A DNA stretch of 64,000 nt from Mesorhizobium opportunistum WSM2075 (GTDB lineage Bacteria; Pseudomonadota; Alphaproteobacteria; Rhizobiales; Rhizobiaceae). Location of the stretch: the NCBI RefSeq assembly GCF_000176035.2, contig NC_015675.1, positions 4,840,001-4,904,000 of the forward strand, given 5' to 3'. Within the stretch, counting starts at the first letter, position 1. The number at the start of each line of letters is the position of its first letter. This document shows positions 35,491-45,246 of this stretch, piece after piece. The position numbers and the translations under genes are program-made. Below the pieces are notes generated by a model. The model saw only the letters and a program-made list of their open reading frames with translations. It searched no databases and was not told the DNA's origin.

Positions 35491-36450
35491 TCAGCCATTG
35501 TAGATACGGTCGTTGAGCGGCGTCTCCGTGATCAGCGCCTGCAGCCCTGACAGCAATGCCTTCTCGGCACGGTTCATCACCTTGTCGGGATTGGTGAGCA
35601 GGAAGATGTCGATGGCCGGCGGCGCATCGTAGGGTGGCAGCCGCCACAACGTGCCGTCAGCCACGTCGCGCCGCGCCACATGCAACGGCAAGGGGCCGAT
35701 GCCGAGCCCGGCGACGATCATGCGCCGTACCTCCTCCAGGCTTGAGGACACGCCGACGACATCGGCGCTCAGCCGGGCTTCGCTGCGCAACAGCGCGACC
35801 GGCCGCAACGCGTCCGAAATATGGTCGGTCTGGAAGGAAACCGAAGGCTCGCCCCGCAGATCCGCCAGCGCCAGTCCGGTTTTCCCGTAGAGCCTGTGCT
35901 GGGGGCCACAGAAGAAACCAAAGAATTCGCGATAGACCATCGCATAGTCGAGCGCCGGATCGCGCTGGCTGACCAGGCAGATACCGAAGGAGGCGCGCCG
36001 CTCCCGCACCTGCTTGGCCACTTCGGTGCTTGCCGCGACCGAGATGGTGATGCTGGCACGCGGATAATCGCGATGAAACTCCGCCAGCGCCCGGTCGAAG
36101 AGCGGCGAGACGACATGGCTTGCCGTGGCAATCACGACGTGGCCGGTGACATCGTCGCTGATGCCGCGCATCAGCAGCGGCAGCTGCGATATCGTGCCGA
36201 ACACCTCGACGCTCTGCTCGTAGAGAAGCCGCCCGACTTCAGTCAGTTCGAAGCGGGTCGCGTCACGCTCGACCAGCCGCCTGCCGACCCGGTCTTCAAG
36301 CCGCCGCAGCGCGTTGCTGACGCTGGGCTGCTTGAGGTTGAGCCGCTCGGCGGCGCGGGTGATGCTCTTCACTTCCGCGATGACGACGAAGGTCCGCAGA
36401 AGGTTCCAGTCCAGGTCCCAGACCAGACGTTCGGGGCGCGGCAAGGTCAT
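35491..36450 (-). CDS. LysR-type transcriptional regulator
   Basis: 319 residues; N-terminal winged HTH (NLLRTFVVIAEVKSITRAAE, then LKQPSVSNALRRLED) and periplasmic-binding-like effector domain. It is divergent from the ABC operon starting at 36587, with a 136-base shared promoter region, the classic LysR arrangement, so it probably controls that operon and itself in response to the transported compound. Confidence 0.92.
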   Translation of the reverse strand: MTLPRPERLVWDLDWNLLRTFVVIAEVKSITRAAERLNLKQPSVSNALRRLEDRVGRRLVERDATRFELTEVGRLLYEQSVEVFGTISQLPLLMRGISDDVTGHVVIATASHVVSPLFDRALAEFHRDYPRASITISVAASTEVAKQVRERRASFGICLVSQRDPALDYAMVYREFFGFFCGPQHRLYGKTGLALADLRGEPSVSFQTDHISDALRPVALLRSEARLSADVVGVSSSLEEVRRMIVAGLGIGPLPLHVARRDVADGTLWRLPPYDAPPAIDIFLLTNPDKVMNRAEKALLSGLQALITETPLNDRIYNG

Positions 36451-36586
36451 TCCTGATATCTATGCTCCCTATTCCTATTATCTATTTGCGCAATGCTGCC
36501 GCAAAGGCAATCATTGCCGTCAGGAGCGCGCCCCAACGCCTCCCAAGAACAAGCCTTCGCGCTCCAATCCAGAGGACAGGAACCAG

Positions 36587-37369
36587 ATGAACAGGGTATT
36601 TTCCGGCATTGCGGTCGCGGCGCTGCTGCTTGCGTCGACCTTCACCGCCGTTTCGGCCAAGGCCGACGATCTCGAAAAGATCAAGGCGGCGGGCGAACTG
36701 AAAATCTCCATGAGCGGCCAGTACCCGCCCTTCAACTTCGTCAACGACCAGAACGAGGTCGTCGGCTTTGACGCCGATATCGGCAAGGCGATCGCAGAGC
36801 GCATCGGCGTCAAGGGCACGATCATCACCACCGCCTGGGACGGCATCATTGCCGGTCTGCTCGCCAACAAATACGACACCGTCGTCGGCTCGATGACGAT
36901 CACCCCCGAGCGCGAGAAGGTGGTCGATTTCGTGGGCCCCTACTACCACGCCGGCCGCGCGGTCTTCGTGAACCAGGATTCCAAGGTGCAGAGCCTCGAC
37001 GAACTCAAGGGAAAGACCCTTGGCGTAACGCTCGGCGAGACGCACGAGAAATGGGCGCGCGAACAGGGTGGCTGGGACATCCGCACCTACAAGGGACTGC
37101 CGGAACTGCTGCTGGAACTGAAGGCCGGCCGTGTCGATGCCATCGTCGTCGACAACATTCCGGTCATGGTCGCCGTCAAGGAAACCGGCGAGAAGGTCCG
37201 CAAACTCGATACGCCTGATATCGAGGGCGGTAGCGTCGCCATCGGCATCGCCATCCGCAAGGACAATCCGGCACTCAAGGCCGCCATGCAGAAGGCGCTG
37301 GACGAGATGATGGCCGACGGCACCTACGAGAAGATCTCCAAGCACTGGGTCGGCAGCGACATCCGTTAA
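36587..37369 (+). CDS. ABC transporter substrate-binding protein (polar amino acid family 3)
   Basis: 260 residues, signal peptide of about 26 residues (ending AKA-DD). SBP_bac_3 features: GELKISMSGQYPPFNFVN, EVVGFDADIGKAIAERIGVK and TWDGIIAGLLANKYDTVVGS. It delivers a polar amino acid or opine-like ligand to the two permeases that follow. ATG 36587 follows AGGACAGGA. First gene of the operon 36587-45231. Confidence 0.92.
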   Translation: MNRVFSGIAVAALLLASTFTAVSAKADDLEKIKAAGELKISMSGQYPPFNFVNDQNEVVGFDADIGKAIAERIGVKGTIITTAWDGIIAGLLANKYDTVVGSMTITPEREKVVDFVGPYYHAGRAVFVNQDSKVQSLDELKGKTLGVTLGETHEKWAREQGGWDIRTYKGLPELLLELKAGRVDAIVVDNIPVMVAVKETGEKVRKLDTPDIEGGSVAIGIAIRKDNPALKAAMQKALDEMMADGTYEKISKHWVGSDIR

Positions 37370-37433
37370 TTTCCCAGGCCCCAGGCGACGCAAGTTCGCC
37401 TGAGGCCGCCTGTCATTTCTGCTGGGCTGCCCC

Positions 37434-38081
37434 ATGGATTTCTCCTTGATGAGCCGCGTCTTCCCCTTCTTCGTGGAGGCCGCGCTGCTGACGCTGGAAC
37501 TGACAGCGCTGGCCCTGGTTCTGGGGCTGGCGGCGGCAGCGCTGGCCGCGGCCGCCAAGATGTCGAGATCCGCGATCCTGCGTGCGCTCGGCGCTGTTTA
37601 TGTCAGCCTGTTTCGCGGCACGCCGTGCCTGATCCAGCTGTTCGTGCTCTATTTCGGCGGCCCGCAGATCGGCATCAATCTGGATCCGTTCGCGGCCGGC
37701 GTCATCGGCCTTGGCCTCAACATCGGTGCCTACATGGCGGAATCGATCCGTGGTGCGGTGATAGCAGTCGACCGGGGCCAGACCGAAGCTGCCCGCACCA
37801 TCGGCTTCAGCCGCTTCCAGACCTTGCGCAAAGTGGTGCTGCCGCAAGCCGCCAGGCTGATGATCCGCCCGCTCGGCGTCAACACCGTCGCTCTTTTGAA
37901 GGGCTCGGCATTGGTGTCCACCATCTCGGTGGTAGAGCTGACCTACACCGCCCAGCGCTTCATTGGCTCCACCTACAAGCCATTCGAGATCTTCGGTGTC
38001 GCGGCACTGCTCTACATGGTCATGGTCTACGCCCTCGCCCGCATCGTCGACATGCTCGACAAGCGCTTTGCAATCGTCTGA
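37434..38081 (+). CDS. ABC transporter permease (HisM/GlnP type)
   Basis: 215 residues, about five membrane spans. The cytoplasmic EAA loop GQTEAARTIGFSRFQTLRKV...PQA is clear. Family 3 amino acid importers use two such permeases; the second follows after 11 bases. Start MDFSLMSR at 37434. Confidence 0.92.
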   Translation: MDFSLMSRVFPFFVEAALLTLELTALALVLGLAAAALAAAAKMSRSAILRALGAVYVSLFRGTPCLIQLFVLYFGGPQIGINLDPFAAGVIGLGLNIGAYMAESIRGAVIAVDRGQTEAARTIGFSRFQTLRKVVLPQAARLMIRPLGVNTVALLKGSALVSTISVVELTYTAQRFIGSTYKPFEIFGVAALLYMVMVYALARIVDMLDKRFAIV

Positions 38082-38092
38082 CGGGGAACGAG

Positions 38093-38752
38093 ATGCAAGG
38101 TCTGGATTTCACCATCGTCGCGCCTTACTGGGACCTTCTGGTGACAGGCGCCTGGTGGACCGCCGTGCTGACGATTTCGGCGGGAGCCTTAAGCTTCGTC
38201 TTCGGCATCCTGTTTGCCATCACCGTACTCTATGCTCCGGCAATCCTCGCTTATCCCGTGCGCGCGCTCATGTGGCTGTTCATGGGGACGCCGCTGCTGC
38301 TGCAGCTCTTCCTGATCTATTTCGGACTGGTGCAGGTCGGTATCGACATCCCGGCACTTGCCGCCGGCATCGTCGGGCTTGGCCTGCACTTTGCCGTCTA
38401 CAATGCAGACGTGATCCGGGCAGGTGTCGTGGCTGTCGACATCGGCCAGACCGAAGGCGCACGCAGCATCGGCTTCGGCAAGTGGCAGACGCTGCGCTAT
38501 GTCGTGATACCGCAAGCCATCCGCAACACGGCGCCACCAATCGGAAGCAACCTGATCGCGCTGCTGAAGGAATCCTCCGTCGTCTCGGTCATCGGCATCG
38601 CGGAACTGGTTCATTCGGCGCAACTGGCGATCAGCGAAACGTTCCGCCCGTTCGAGTTCTACATCACGGCCGCGGCGCTCTATTACATCTTGAACCTCGT
38701 GCTCGAAGCGGCCTTGCATCGGTTTGAAAGACATGTGGAGGTCTCCCGATGA
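38093..38752 (+). CDS. ABC transporter permease (HisQ/GlnP type)
   Basis: 219 residues with about five spans and an EAA loop ([20 protein letters not shown]...PQA). ATG 38093 follows GGGGAACG. Its stop overlaps the start of the ATPase gene (ATGA at 38749-38752), giving translational coupling. Forms the membrane channel with the preceding permease. Confidence 0.92.
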   Translation: MQGLDFTIVAPYWDLLVTGAWWTAVLTISAGALSFVFGILFAITVLYAPAILAYPVRALMWLFMGTPLLLQLFLIYFGLVQVGIDIPALAAGIVGLGLHFAVYNADVIRAGVVAVDIGQTEGARSIGFGKWQTLRYVVIPQAIRNTAPPIGSNLIALLKESSVVSVIGIAELVHSAQLAISETFRPFEFYITAAALYYILNLVLEAALHRFERHVEVSR

Positions 38753-39513
38753 GTACGCAGCGGCCAATGGTCGAGGTCCGCGGTGCGCGCAAATCCTTCG
38801 GCGCCGTCGAGGTGCTGAAAGGCATAGATTTGTCGGTCGAGCGTGGGCAGATCGTCGCCATCATCGGGCCGAGCGGCTCCGGCAAGAGCACGTTGCTGCG
38901 CTCCATCAACCATCTCGAGACATTGAACGGCGGTGACGTCTGGCTGGACGGCGTGCAGGTCAACCAGCCACTGCACGGCCAGGCTTTCGAGCGGCACATC
39001 AACAAGGTGCGCCAGCAGATGGGCATGGTGTTCCAGCACTTCAATCTGTTTCCGCACCTGACCGTGATCGAGAACATCACCATGGGGCCGATGATCCTGA
39101 AAGGCATGCCGAAGGCGGATGCCCGGGCTTTGGCGCATGGGCTGTTGTCCAAGGTCGGGCTCGCCGACAAGATCGACGCCTATCCGTCGCGTCTTTCGGG
39201 CGGCCAGAAGCAGCGCGTGGCGATTGCCCGAGCGCTAGCCATGCAGCCCAAGGTGATGCTGTTCGACGAAGCCACTTCGGCGCTCGACCCGGAACTGGTC
39301 GACGAGGTCAACGCAGTGATGAAACAGCTTGCCGCGGAACACATGACCATGCTCATCGTAACGCACGAGATGCGCTTTGCCGGCGAAGTGGCGGACCGTG
39401 TGCTGTTCATGGACGGTGGCGTGGTGGTGGAAGAGGGACCGCCGGGCGACATGTTTCGAGCCCCACAGAAACAACGCACCCGCACCTTCCTCAAGAAATA
39501 TCTTTCCGCCTGA
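38749..39513 (+). CDS. ABC transporter ATP-binding protein (HisP/GlnQ type)
   Basis: 254 residues. Walker [10 protein letters not shown], signature [19 protein letters not shown], Walker [14 protein letters not shown], and the H-loop VTHEM are present. Powers the amino acid importer encoded just upstream. It ends five bases before the DMFase-like gene, so uptake and catabolism appear to be one transcript. Confidence 0.95.
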   Translation: MSTQRPMVEVRGARKSFGAVEVLKGIDLSVERGQIVAIIGPSGSGKSTLLRSINHLETLNGGDVWLDGVQVNQPLHGQAFERHINKVRQQMGMVFQHFNLFPHLTVIENITMGPMILKGMPKADARALAHGLLSKVGLADKIDAYPSRLSGGQKQRVAIARALAMQPKVMLFDEATSALDPELVDEVNAVMKQLAAEHMTMLIVTHEMRFAGEVADRVLFMDGGVVVEEGPPGDMFRAPQKQRTRTFLKKYLSA

Positions 39514-39518
39514 GTACG

Positions 39519-41162
39519 ATGATGACCAGATTGCCCACGGAATTCCCCGATTTCGGACTGACGCCAGAGCGGCGCCGTCACGCCGTGCGCGGCCACTACT
39601 ACGAATGGCCTGGGATGGATGGCGAGCGCGGCGAGATCTGGTGCTACTCGGACCGATTTTCCTATCGTCCCGGCGAGACGGTGACGCTGCATGTCAGTTC
39701 GACGGCTCCGTCCTTTAGCATGACGATCACCCGCGACGGCGGCACCGAAACGAAAGTGTTCGAGAAATCGGGCATCGCGGCACGCTGGCAGGACAGTCCG
39801 GACCAATGCTCGGCCGAGGGCTGCGGCTGGGAGACTTCGTTCGAATTCCGCCTCGGCGGCGACTGGCCGTCCGGTGCATACCGCGTGACGCTGACCGCCG
39901 GCGGTCGCGACGGCAAGCCGATCCAGTGCCACCATCTGTTCATCGTCAGCCCGCAACCTGGCAAGAAGCCCGGCCGCGTGCTGCAGGTTGCGGCGACGGG
40001 CACCTGGCTCGCCTACAACACTTGGGGCGGCTCCAACCACTATCAGGGCATCACCGGGCCTGACCGCAACCAGTATTCGCCCATCGTATCGACCCAGCGC
40101 CCCTGGTGCCGTGGCTTTGTCGTGCTGCCCGGGGATGCGCCGCGCGTGCCGCTGGAAGTCGCCGTGCCGCCGAAGACCGTGCCGCGCTATCCGCATATGG
40201 AATGGGCGCTCGCCACCGGCCATTCGAAGAAATACGCCTCGTCGGGCTGGGCCAGCTACGACAGCCATTTCTTCCGCTTCGCCGAGCGGGCCGGCTACGG
40301 TGTCGACCTCGCCAGCCAGCACGACCTGCATTTCTCGCCCGACATCCTCGACGGCTATGACTGCGCCGTCTTCGTCGGCCATGACGAGTACTGGACCTGG
40401 GAAATGCGCGACGCGGTCGACAAATATGTGGAGCGCGGTGGCCATGCGGCGCGCTTTGCCGGCAACTTCATGTGGCAGACGCGGCTGGAGGATGAGGGAC
40501 GCCGCCAGGTCTGCTACAAATACCGTGCCCGCGCCGAGGATCCCGCCTATCGCGGCGGCGACGTGACCCGCGCCACCAACTCCTGGGAAGCGCCCGAAAT
40601 CGGCCGGCCGGGCTCGGCAACCTTCGGGCTGAACGCCACCCGTGGCCTCTATACCGGCTGGGGCGGCTGCGCGCCGCGCGGCGTGCGCGGTTTCCCGGTC
40701 TATCGACCGGAGCATTGGGCCTTTGCCGGCACCGGCATCTACTACGGCGACCTGCTCGGCGCCGACAGCCACGTCTATGGCTATGAGGTGGACGGGCTCG
40801 ACTTCGAGATCCGCGGCGGCCTGCCCTACCCCACGTCAGACAGCGGCGCGCCGGATGGATTGCAGGTTCTCGCCGTCGGCATGGCTTCCCAGGTCGAGGA
40901 AAGCGCCGATATCCCGATCGAGGACCAGTTCCTCACCGACGAGGATGGCCGCTTCAGCGCCGAAACGCTGTTCGGCGAGGGCAGCGACGCCAATCTGGAG
41001 AAAGTCAAACGCGGCAACGGCATGATCGTCAATTTTCCGCGCGGCAAGGGCGAGGTGTTCCACGCCGGAAGCTGCGAATGGGTTGCCGGCCTGCTAAGAC
41101 AGGACCCGATGGTCGAACGCGTCACAAAAAATGTCCTCGATCGTTATCTCGGAAAGCCCTGA
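39519..41162 (+). CDS. N,N-dimethylformamidase large-subunit-like protein
   Basis: 547 residues. The C-terminal ~350 residues match the DMFase beta-subunit-like domain: LQVAATGTWLAYNTWGGSNHY, FVVLPGD, FVGHDEYWTWEMRDAVDKYV and HAARFAGNFMWQTRLE. In bacterial DMFase this large subunit holds the mononuclear iron site, with a Tyr-Tyr-Glu-type ligand set, and hydrolyses amides. The small subunit of true DMFase is absent from the cluster. Likely an amidohydrolase acting on a nitrogenous compound taken up by the adjoining ABC system. Nearly contiguous with genes on both sides. Confidence 0.82.
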   Translation: MMTRLPTEFPDFGLTPERRRHAVRGHYYEWPGMDGERGEIWCYSDRFSYRPGETVTLHVSSTAPSFSMTITRDGGTETKVFEKSGIAARWQDSPDQCSAEGCGWETSFEFRLGGDWPSGAYRVTLTAGGRDGKPIQCHHLFIVSPQPGKKPGRVLQVAATGTWLAYNTWGGSNHYQGITGPDRNQYSPIVSTQRPWCRGFVVLPGDAPRVPLEVAVPPKTVPRYPHMEWALATGHSKKYASSGWASYDSHFFRFAERAGYGVDLASQHDLHFSPDILDGYDCAVFVGHDEYWTWEMRDAVDKYVERGGHAARFAGNFMWQTRLEDEGRRQVCYKYRARAEDPAYRGGDVTRATNSWEAPEIGRPGSATFGLNATRGLYTGWGGCAPRGVRGFPVYRPEHWAFAGTGIYYGDLLGADSHVYGYEVDGLDFEIRGGLPYPTSDSGAPDGLQVLAVGMASQVEESADIPIEDQFLTDEDGRFSAETLFGEGSDANLEKVKRGNGMIVNFPRGKGEVFHAGSCEWVAGLLRQDPMVERVTKNVLDRYLGKP

Positions 41163-41163
41163 C

Positions 41164-42549
41164 ATGTCGAAAACCCAGATCGCCGCTCAACAGACCGAAG
41201 CCCGGCGAGAATCACATCTGTTCTATTTGTCCAGCCTGCGCCGGCCGCTGATCGACCGCGCCGAGGGCATCTACATGTGGACGCAGGACGGCCGCCGCTT
41301 CATCGATGGATCGAGCGGGCCGATGGTCGCCAATATCGGCCATTCCAACCGCAACGTGCTCGATGCCATGAAGCGGCAGATGGACCGCGCCACCTTCGCC
41401 TACCGGCTGCATTTCGAGAACGAGCCGGCGGAAGAACTCGCGCGGGAACTCGCGGGGAAACTGCCGGAGGGCATGGACCGCATCTTCTTCGTCTCGGGCG
41501 GCTCGGAAGCGACCGAATCCTGCATCAAGCTGGCGCGGCAATGGGCGGTCGCCACCGGACAGGCCAGCCGCTGGAAGGTGATCACCCGCTTTCCCTCCTA
41601 TCATGGCGGCACGCTGGGTTCGCTCTCGATCACCGGCGACGATGCGCTGTCCGAAACCTTTGCGCCGATGATGCGGTCGATGCCGACCGTGCCGGCGCCG
41701 ACCGCCTGGCGCGACCGTGACAATCTTTCGATGGAGCAGCGCGGCGTTCGCTATGCCGACATGCTGGAGGAGAAGATCCTCACCGAGGGGCCGGAAAGCG
41801 TGGTCGCCTTCATCATGGAGCCGATCGGGGGTGCCGCCACAGCAGCCCTGGTGGCGCCGGACAGCTACTATGCCCGCATCCGCGAGATCTGCGACCGCTA
41901 CGGCATCCTGCTCATCCATGACGAAGTGATGAGCGGCGCCGGCCGCACCGGCAAATTCCTCGGCGGCGACCACTGGAACTGCAAGCCCGATATCGTCGCG
42001 CTGTCGAAGGGCCTGGGCTCTGGCTATGCGCCGCTCGGCGCGCTCGCCGCACCGATGCGGCTGGTGCAGCCGTTGCTCGCCTCCGGCGGCTTCCAGCACG
42101 GCCACACCTATGCCGGCAATCCGCTCGCTTGCGCCGCCGGTCTTGCGGTTCTGGGTGAAATGGACCGACTCGACCTGATCGCCAATGCGGCTGCGATGGG
42201 CGATGTGCTGATGGACGGATTGAAGGGACTTGCCAAGCGCTTCCCGTTCATTGCCGACGTGCGCGGCAAGGGTCTGCTCACCGGCGCCGAGATGGTCGCC
42301 GATCCAGAGACGCTGCGGCCGATCGACCAGAGCAAGAAGGCGACGCAGCGCCTGCTCGACCTCGCCTATGCGCGCGGGCTGATCATCTATGGCCGCAGGG
42401 TCAAGGGCGGCGTCGACGGCGACAATTTCATGATCGCGCCGCCGATGATCATCACCAGCGAACAGGTCGGCGAAATCGTCTCCATCATCGGTGACGCGCT
42501 GGAGGTTCTGGCTTCCGAGCTCGACCTGCCGGTCGAAGGCCGGGGGTAA
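41164..42549 (+). CDS. class III aminotransferase
   Basis: 461 residues, PLP-dependent. Substrate-channel FVSGGSEATESCIKLARQW, IMEPIGG, LIHDEVMSGAGRTGKF and ALSKGLGSGYAPLGAL (Schiff-base lysine) are visible. Class III enzymes act on omega-amino or beta-amino groups, which fits a partner BKACE enzyme needing a beta-keto acid. ATG 41164 starts one base after the preceding stop. Confidence 0.93.
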   Translation: MSKTQIAAQQTEARRESHLFYLSSLRRPLIDRAEGIYMWTQDGRRFIDGSSGPMVANIGHSNRNVLDAMKRQMDRATFAYRLHFENEPAEELARELAGKLPEGMDRIFFVSGGSEATESCIKLARQWAVATGQASRWKVITRFPSYHGGTLGSLSITGDDALSETFAPMMRSMPTVPAPTAWRDRDNLSMEQRGVRYADMLEEKILTEGPESVVAFIMEPIGGAATAALVAPDSYYARIREICDRYGILLIHDEVMSGAGRTGKFLGGDHWNCKPDIVALSKGLGSGYAPLGALAAPMRLVQPLLASGGFQHGHTYAGNPLACAAGLAVLGEMDRLDLIANAAAMGDVLMDGLKGLAKRFPFIADVRGKGLLTGAEMVADPETLRPIDQSKKATQRLLDLAYARGLIIYGRRVKGGVDGDNFMIAPPMIITSEQVGEIVSIIGDALEVLASELDLPVEGRG

Positions 42550-42553
42550 GGGA

Positions 42554-43483
42554 ATGGCGCCGCGAAAAGTCATCATCACCTGCGCGGTCACCGGCTCGGT
42601 GCATACGCCGTCGATGTCGCCCTATTTGCCGGTGACGCCGGACCAGATCGCGACGGATGCCATTGCGGCGGCCGAAGCCGGTGCCTCGGTCCTGCACCTT
42701 CACGCCCGCGACCCCAGGGATGGCCGCCCGACCGCCGATCCGGACGTCTTCATGCAGTTCCTGCCGCGCATCAAGCAGGCAACCGACGCGGTGATCAACA
42801 TCACCACCGGCGGCTCGTCGCTGATGACGCTCGACCAACGGCTGGCTGCGCCGCTCCGCGCCGAGCCCGAAATGTGCTCGCTCAACATGGGCTCGATGAA
42901 CTTCGCGCTGTTCCCGATGTTGGACAAACCACGGGAGTGGCAGCACGAATGGGAACCGAAACTGCTAGAAGCCACCCGCGACACCATCTTCAAGAACACC
43001 TTCGCCGACATGGAGGGCGTGCTCGAAAGACTCGGAAAAGGCTGCGGCACGCGCTTCGAGTTCGAGTGTTATGACATCGGCCACCTTTATTCGCTGGCGC
43101 ATTTCCGCGACCGCGGCCTGGTGTCGGGGCCGCTGTTCATCCAGTTCGTGCTGGGCATCCTGGGTGGCATCGGCGCCGACCCGGACAATCTCGTCCACAT
43201 GAAGCGCATCGCCGACAAACTGTTCGGCGACAGCTACCAGTTTTCGGTGCTGGCCGCCGGCCGCAACCAGATGCCGCTGATCTCGATCGCCGCGGCGATG
43301 GGCGGCAATGTCCGTGTCGGGCTGGAAGACAGCCTCTATGATGGCCGCCAGCTGGCGAAATCCAATGCCGATCAGGTGCGGCGCATCCGTGGTATTCTCG
43401 ACGGGCTGTCGCTGGAAGTTGCCACACCGGCCGAAGCACGCCACATGCTGGCGCTCAAGGGTGGGGATAGGGTGGCGTTTTGA
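42554..43483 (+). CDS. beta-keto acid cleavage enzyme, BKACE family (DUF849)
   Basis: 309 residues. Family members condense a beta-keto acid with acetyl-CoA to give acetoacetate and an acyl-CoA; Kce, which cleaves 3-keto-5-aminohexanoate in lysine fermentation, is the founder. Signatures: HLHARDPRDGRPTADPDVF (zinc ligands), the FGDSYQFSVLAAGRNQ segment, and the final VGLEDSLYDGRQLAKSNADQ. Start MAPRKVIITCAV follows AAGGGA. Its substrate class depends on subfamily residues I cannot compare here. Confidence 0.9.
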   Translation: MAPRKVIITCAVTGSVHTPSMSPYLPVTPDQIATDAIAAAEAGASVLHLHARDPRDGRPTADPDVFMQFLPRIKQATDAVINITTGGSSLMTLDQRLAAPLRAEPEMCSLNMGSMNFALFPMLDKPREWQHEWEPKLLEATRDTIFKNTFADMEGVLERLGKGCGTRFEFECYDIGHLYSLAHFRDRGLVSGPLFIQFVLGILGGIGADPDNLVHMKRIADKLFGDSYQFSVLAAGRNQMPLISIAAAMGGNVRVGLEDSLYDGRQLAKSNADQVRRIRGILDGLSLEVATPAEARHMLALKGGDRVAF

Positions 43484-43516
43484 GATGCCCTTGACTGAGA
43501 TGTTTGCGTTCCGTCA

Positions 43517-43674
43517 CACCCCCCTCTGTCCTGCCGGACATCTCCCCCGCAAGGGGGGAGATCGGATGTCACTCCGGTTTTCGCAAATCTCCAACGTCAA
43601 AACAGTGGCGGCAAGGCCAAAGCTGCCAATCTCCCCCCATGCGGGGGAGATGTCCGGCAGGACAGAGGGGGGTG
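43517..43674. repeat. RIME/MITE-like palindromic element, copy 1
   Basis: 158-bp inverted repeat. The outer arm CACCCCCCTCTGTCCTGCC (and on through GGACATCTCCCCC) is mirrored exactly at the far end, and the inner part holds a second small hairpin and a variable centre. It lies between the BKACE gene and the GNAT gene and ends about 20 bases before the GNAT start. Same family as the copy at 51439-51592, with compensatory changes in the arms. Confidence 0.9.
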
Positions 43675-43693
43675 CCTGGGCGCCTTGCCTATC

Positions 43694-44206
43694 GTGAGCA
43701 ACCGCTCCGAAGTCCTCCTCCGCCCCGGCCGCATCGAAGACGTCGAAACCATACACGCGGCAATCCTGAAACTCGGCACCCATATCGGCGCGCCCGAGGA
43801 AATCGTCTCGACGGCGGACGATCTCAGAACCTGGGGCTTCGGCGAAAAGCCCGCCTTCTCGACCCTGATCGCCGAAGTCGGCGGCGAGTTCGCCGGGCTG
43901 TGCCTGTATTTCCCGATCTTTTCGACCTGGATGGGGCGGCCTGGCGTCTACGTGCAGGATCTCTACGTCGAGGACCGGTTCCGCGGCCGCAAGATCGGCG
44001 AGCGGCTGTTGCGGCGCGTCGCAGCGCAGTGCCGAAAAGAAGGCGGGGTCTATCTCAGACTGTCCGTCGACACCGACAATGAAGGCGCCAAGGCTTTCTA
44101 TGAAAGGCTGGGCATTGCCTGGTCGAGCTACGAACAGACGCAGAAGATCATCGGCGAAGCCTTTTTCGCCTTCGCGGATGCGCCGGAAAATGGGGAGCAG
44201 GAATGA
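43694..44206 (+). CDS. GNAT N-acetyltransferase
   Basis: 170 residues from GTG 43694. The acetyl-CoA pyrophosphate loop is in VEDRFRGRKIGERLLRRVA (RxxGxG/A type), followed by LSVDTDNEGAKAFYERLGI. Acetylates an amine on an unknown substrate. Its end overlaps the next start (ATGA at 44203), so it is translated together with the deacetylase-like gene. Start is ambiguous because a palindromic element ends just upstream. Confidence 0.85.
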   Translation: MSNRSEVLLRPGRIEDVETIHAAILKLGTHIGAPEEIVSTADDLRTWGFGEKPAFSTLIAEVGGEFAGLCLYFPIFSTWMGRPGVYVQDLYVEDRFRGRKIGERLLRRVAAQCRKEGGVYLRLSVDTDNEGAKAFYERLGIAWSSYEQTQKIIGEAFFAFADAPENGEQE

Positions 44207-45231
44207 AAGCCTTTTATGCGCAGGAGCAGAAACGCCACGATCCCAAGGCCTTTCTTTCCAGCGGTGCCGCACAGCCCAATCCGGAAAAGCCCGAACGCGT
44301 CGAGAGATTATTAGCCGGCGCGATATCTGCGGGCTGCACGATCGAACGGCCGCGCGATCACGGGCTCGGCCCCGTTTCGGCGGTGCACACACCCGAATAT
44401 CTCGACTTTCTCGAGCACATCTTTGAACGCTGGCAACGCATCGATGGCGCATCCGCCGAGGTGATCCCCAACATCCACCCGATCGCCCGCAACGGTTCCT
44501 ATCCGGCCTCGGCGGTCGGCCAGGCCGGCTATCACATGGCCGACACGGCTTGCCCGATCTCCGGCGAGACATGGCAAAGCGCGCTGTGGAGCGCCTGGAG
44601 CGCGGTCGAAGCCGCCGAAACGGTGATGGCTGGCGCACCGGCCGCCTATGCGCTGTGCCGCCCGCCCGGCCACCACGCTTTTGCCGATGTCGCCGGCGGC
44701 TTCTGCTTCATCAACAACTCGGCCGTTGCGGCTCAGGTTTTGCGCAGAAACGCAGCCCGCGTGGCGATCCTCGATGTCGACCTGCATCACGGCAACGGCA
44801 CGCAAGGCATCTTCTATGCACGGCCCGATGTGCTCACCGTTTCGCTGCACGCCGACCCGGTGCGTTTCTATCCGTTCTTCTGGGGTCATGCTGACGAGCG
44901 AGGCGAAGGGCCGGGCCTCGGCTATAATTTCAACTTGCCGCTGCCACGCAAATCCGCCGACGCGGCGTTCCTCGAAGCGCTCGAGGTCGCGTTCCAGCGC
45001 ATCCGTGCCTTTTCGCCGGATGCGCTTGTCGTGGCGCTCGGTCTCGACGCATTCGAGGGCGATCCGTTCGGCGGTCTCTCGGTGACCACGCCCGGCTTCT
45101 CGCGCATTGGCGAGGCGATCGCCGGGCTCGGCCTGCCGAGCGTCATCGTCCAGGAAGGCGGCTATCTCTGCGACGCACTCGGCGACAATCTCACCGCCTT
45201 CCTCACCGGTTTCGGCGGCAAGGCGCGGTGA
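44203..45231 (+). CDS. histone deacetylase-like amidohydrolase (acetylpolyamine/acetoin utilisation type)
   Basis: 342 residues of the arginase/deacetylase fold. Zinc and active-site regions are visible: RPPGHHAFADVAGGFCFINN with the HH pair, ILDVDLHHGNGTQGIF with D and H ligands, and LVVALGLDAFEGDPFGG with D. Bacterial members deacetylate N-acetylpolyamines or related amides. Pairing with a GNAT enzyme suggests reversible acetylation of a catabolic intermediate or of the substrate. Confidence 0.9.
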   Translation: MKAFYAQEQKRHDPKAFLSSGAAQPNPEKPERVERLLAGAISAGCTIERPRDHGLGPVSAVHTPEYLDFLEHIFERWQRIDGASAEVIPNIHPIARNGSYPASAVGQAGYHMADTACPISGETWQSALWSAWSAVEAAETVMAGAPAAYALCRPPGHHAFADVAGGFCFINNSAVAAQVLRRNAARVAILDVDLHHGNGTQGIFYARPDVLTVSLHADPVRFYPFFWGHADERGEGPGLGYNFNLPLPRKSADAAFLEALEVAFQRIRAFSPDALVVALGLDAFEGDPFGGLSVTTPGFSRIGEAIAGLGLPSVIVQEGGYLCDALGDNLTAFLTGFGGKAR

Positions 45232-45246
45232 CAATTCTGGCCGGCG

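Noticed and set aside
41212..42591. A 459-codon minus-strand frame opposite the class III aminotransferase.
   Set aside because: Antisense to an aminotransferase with all PLP motifs.
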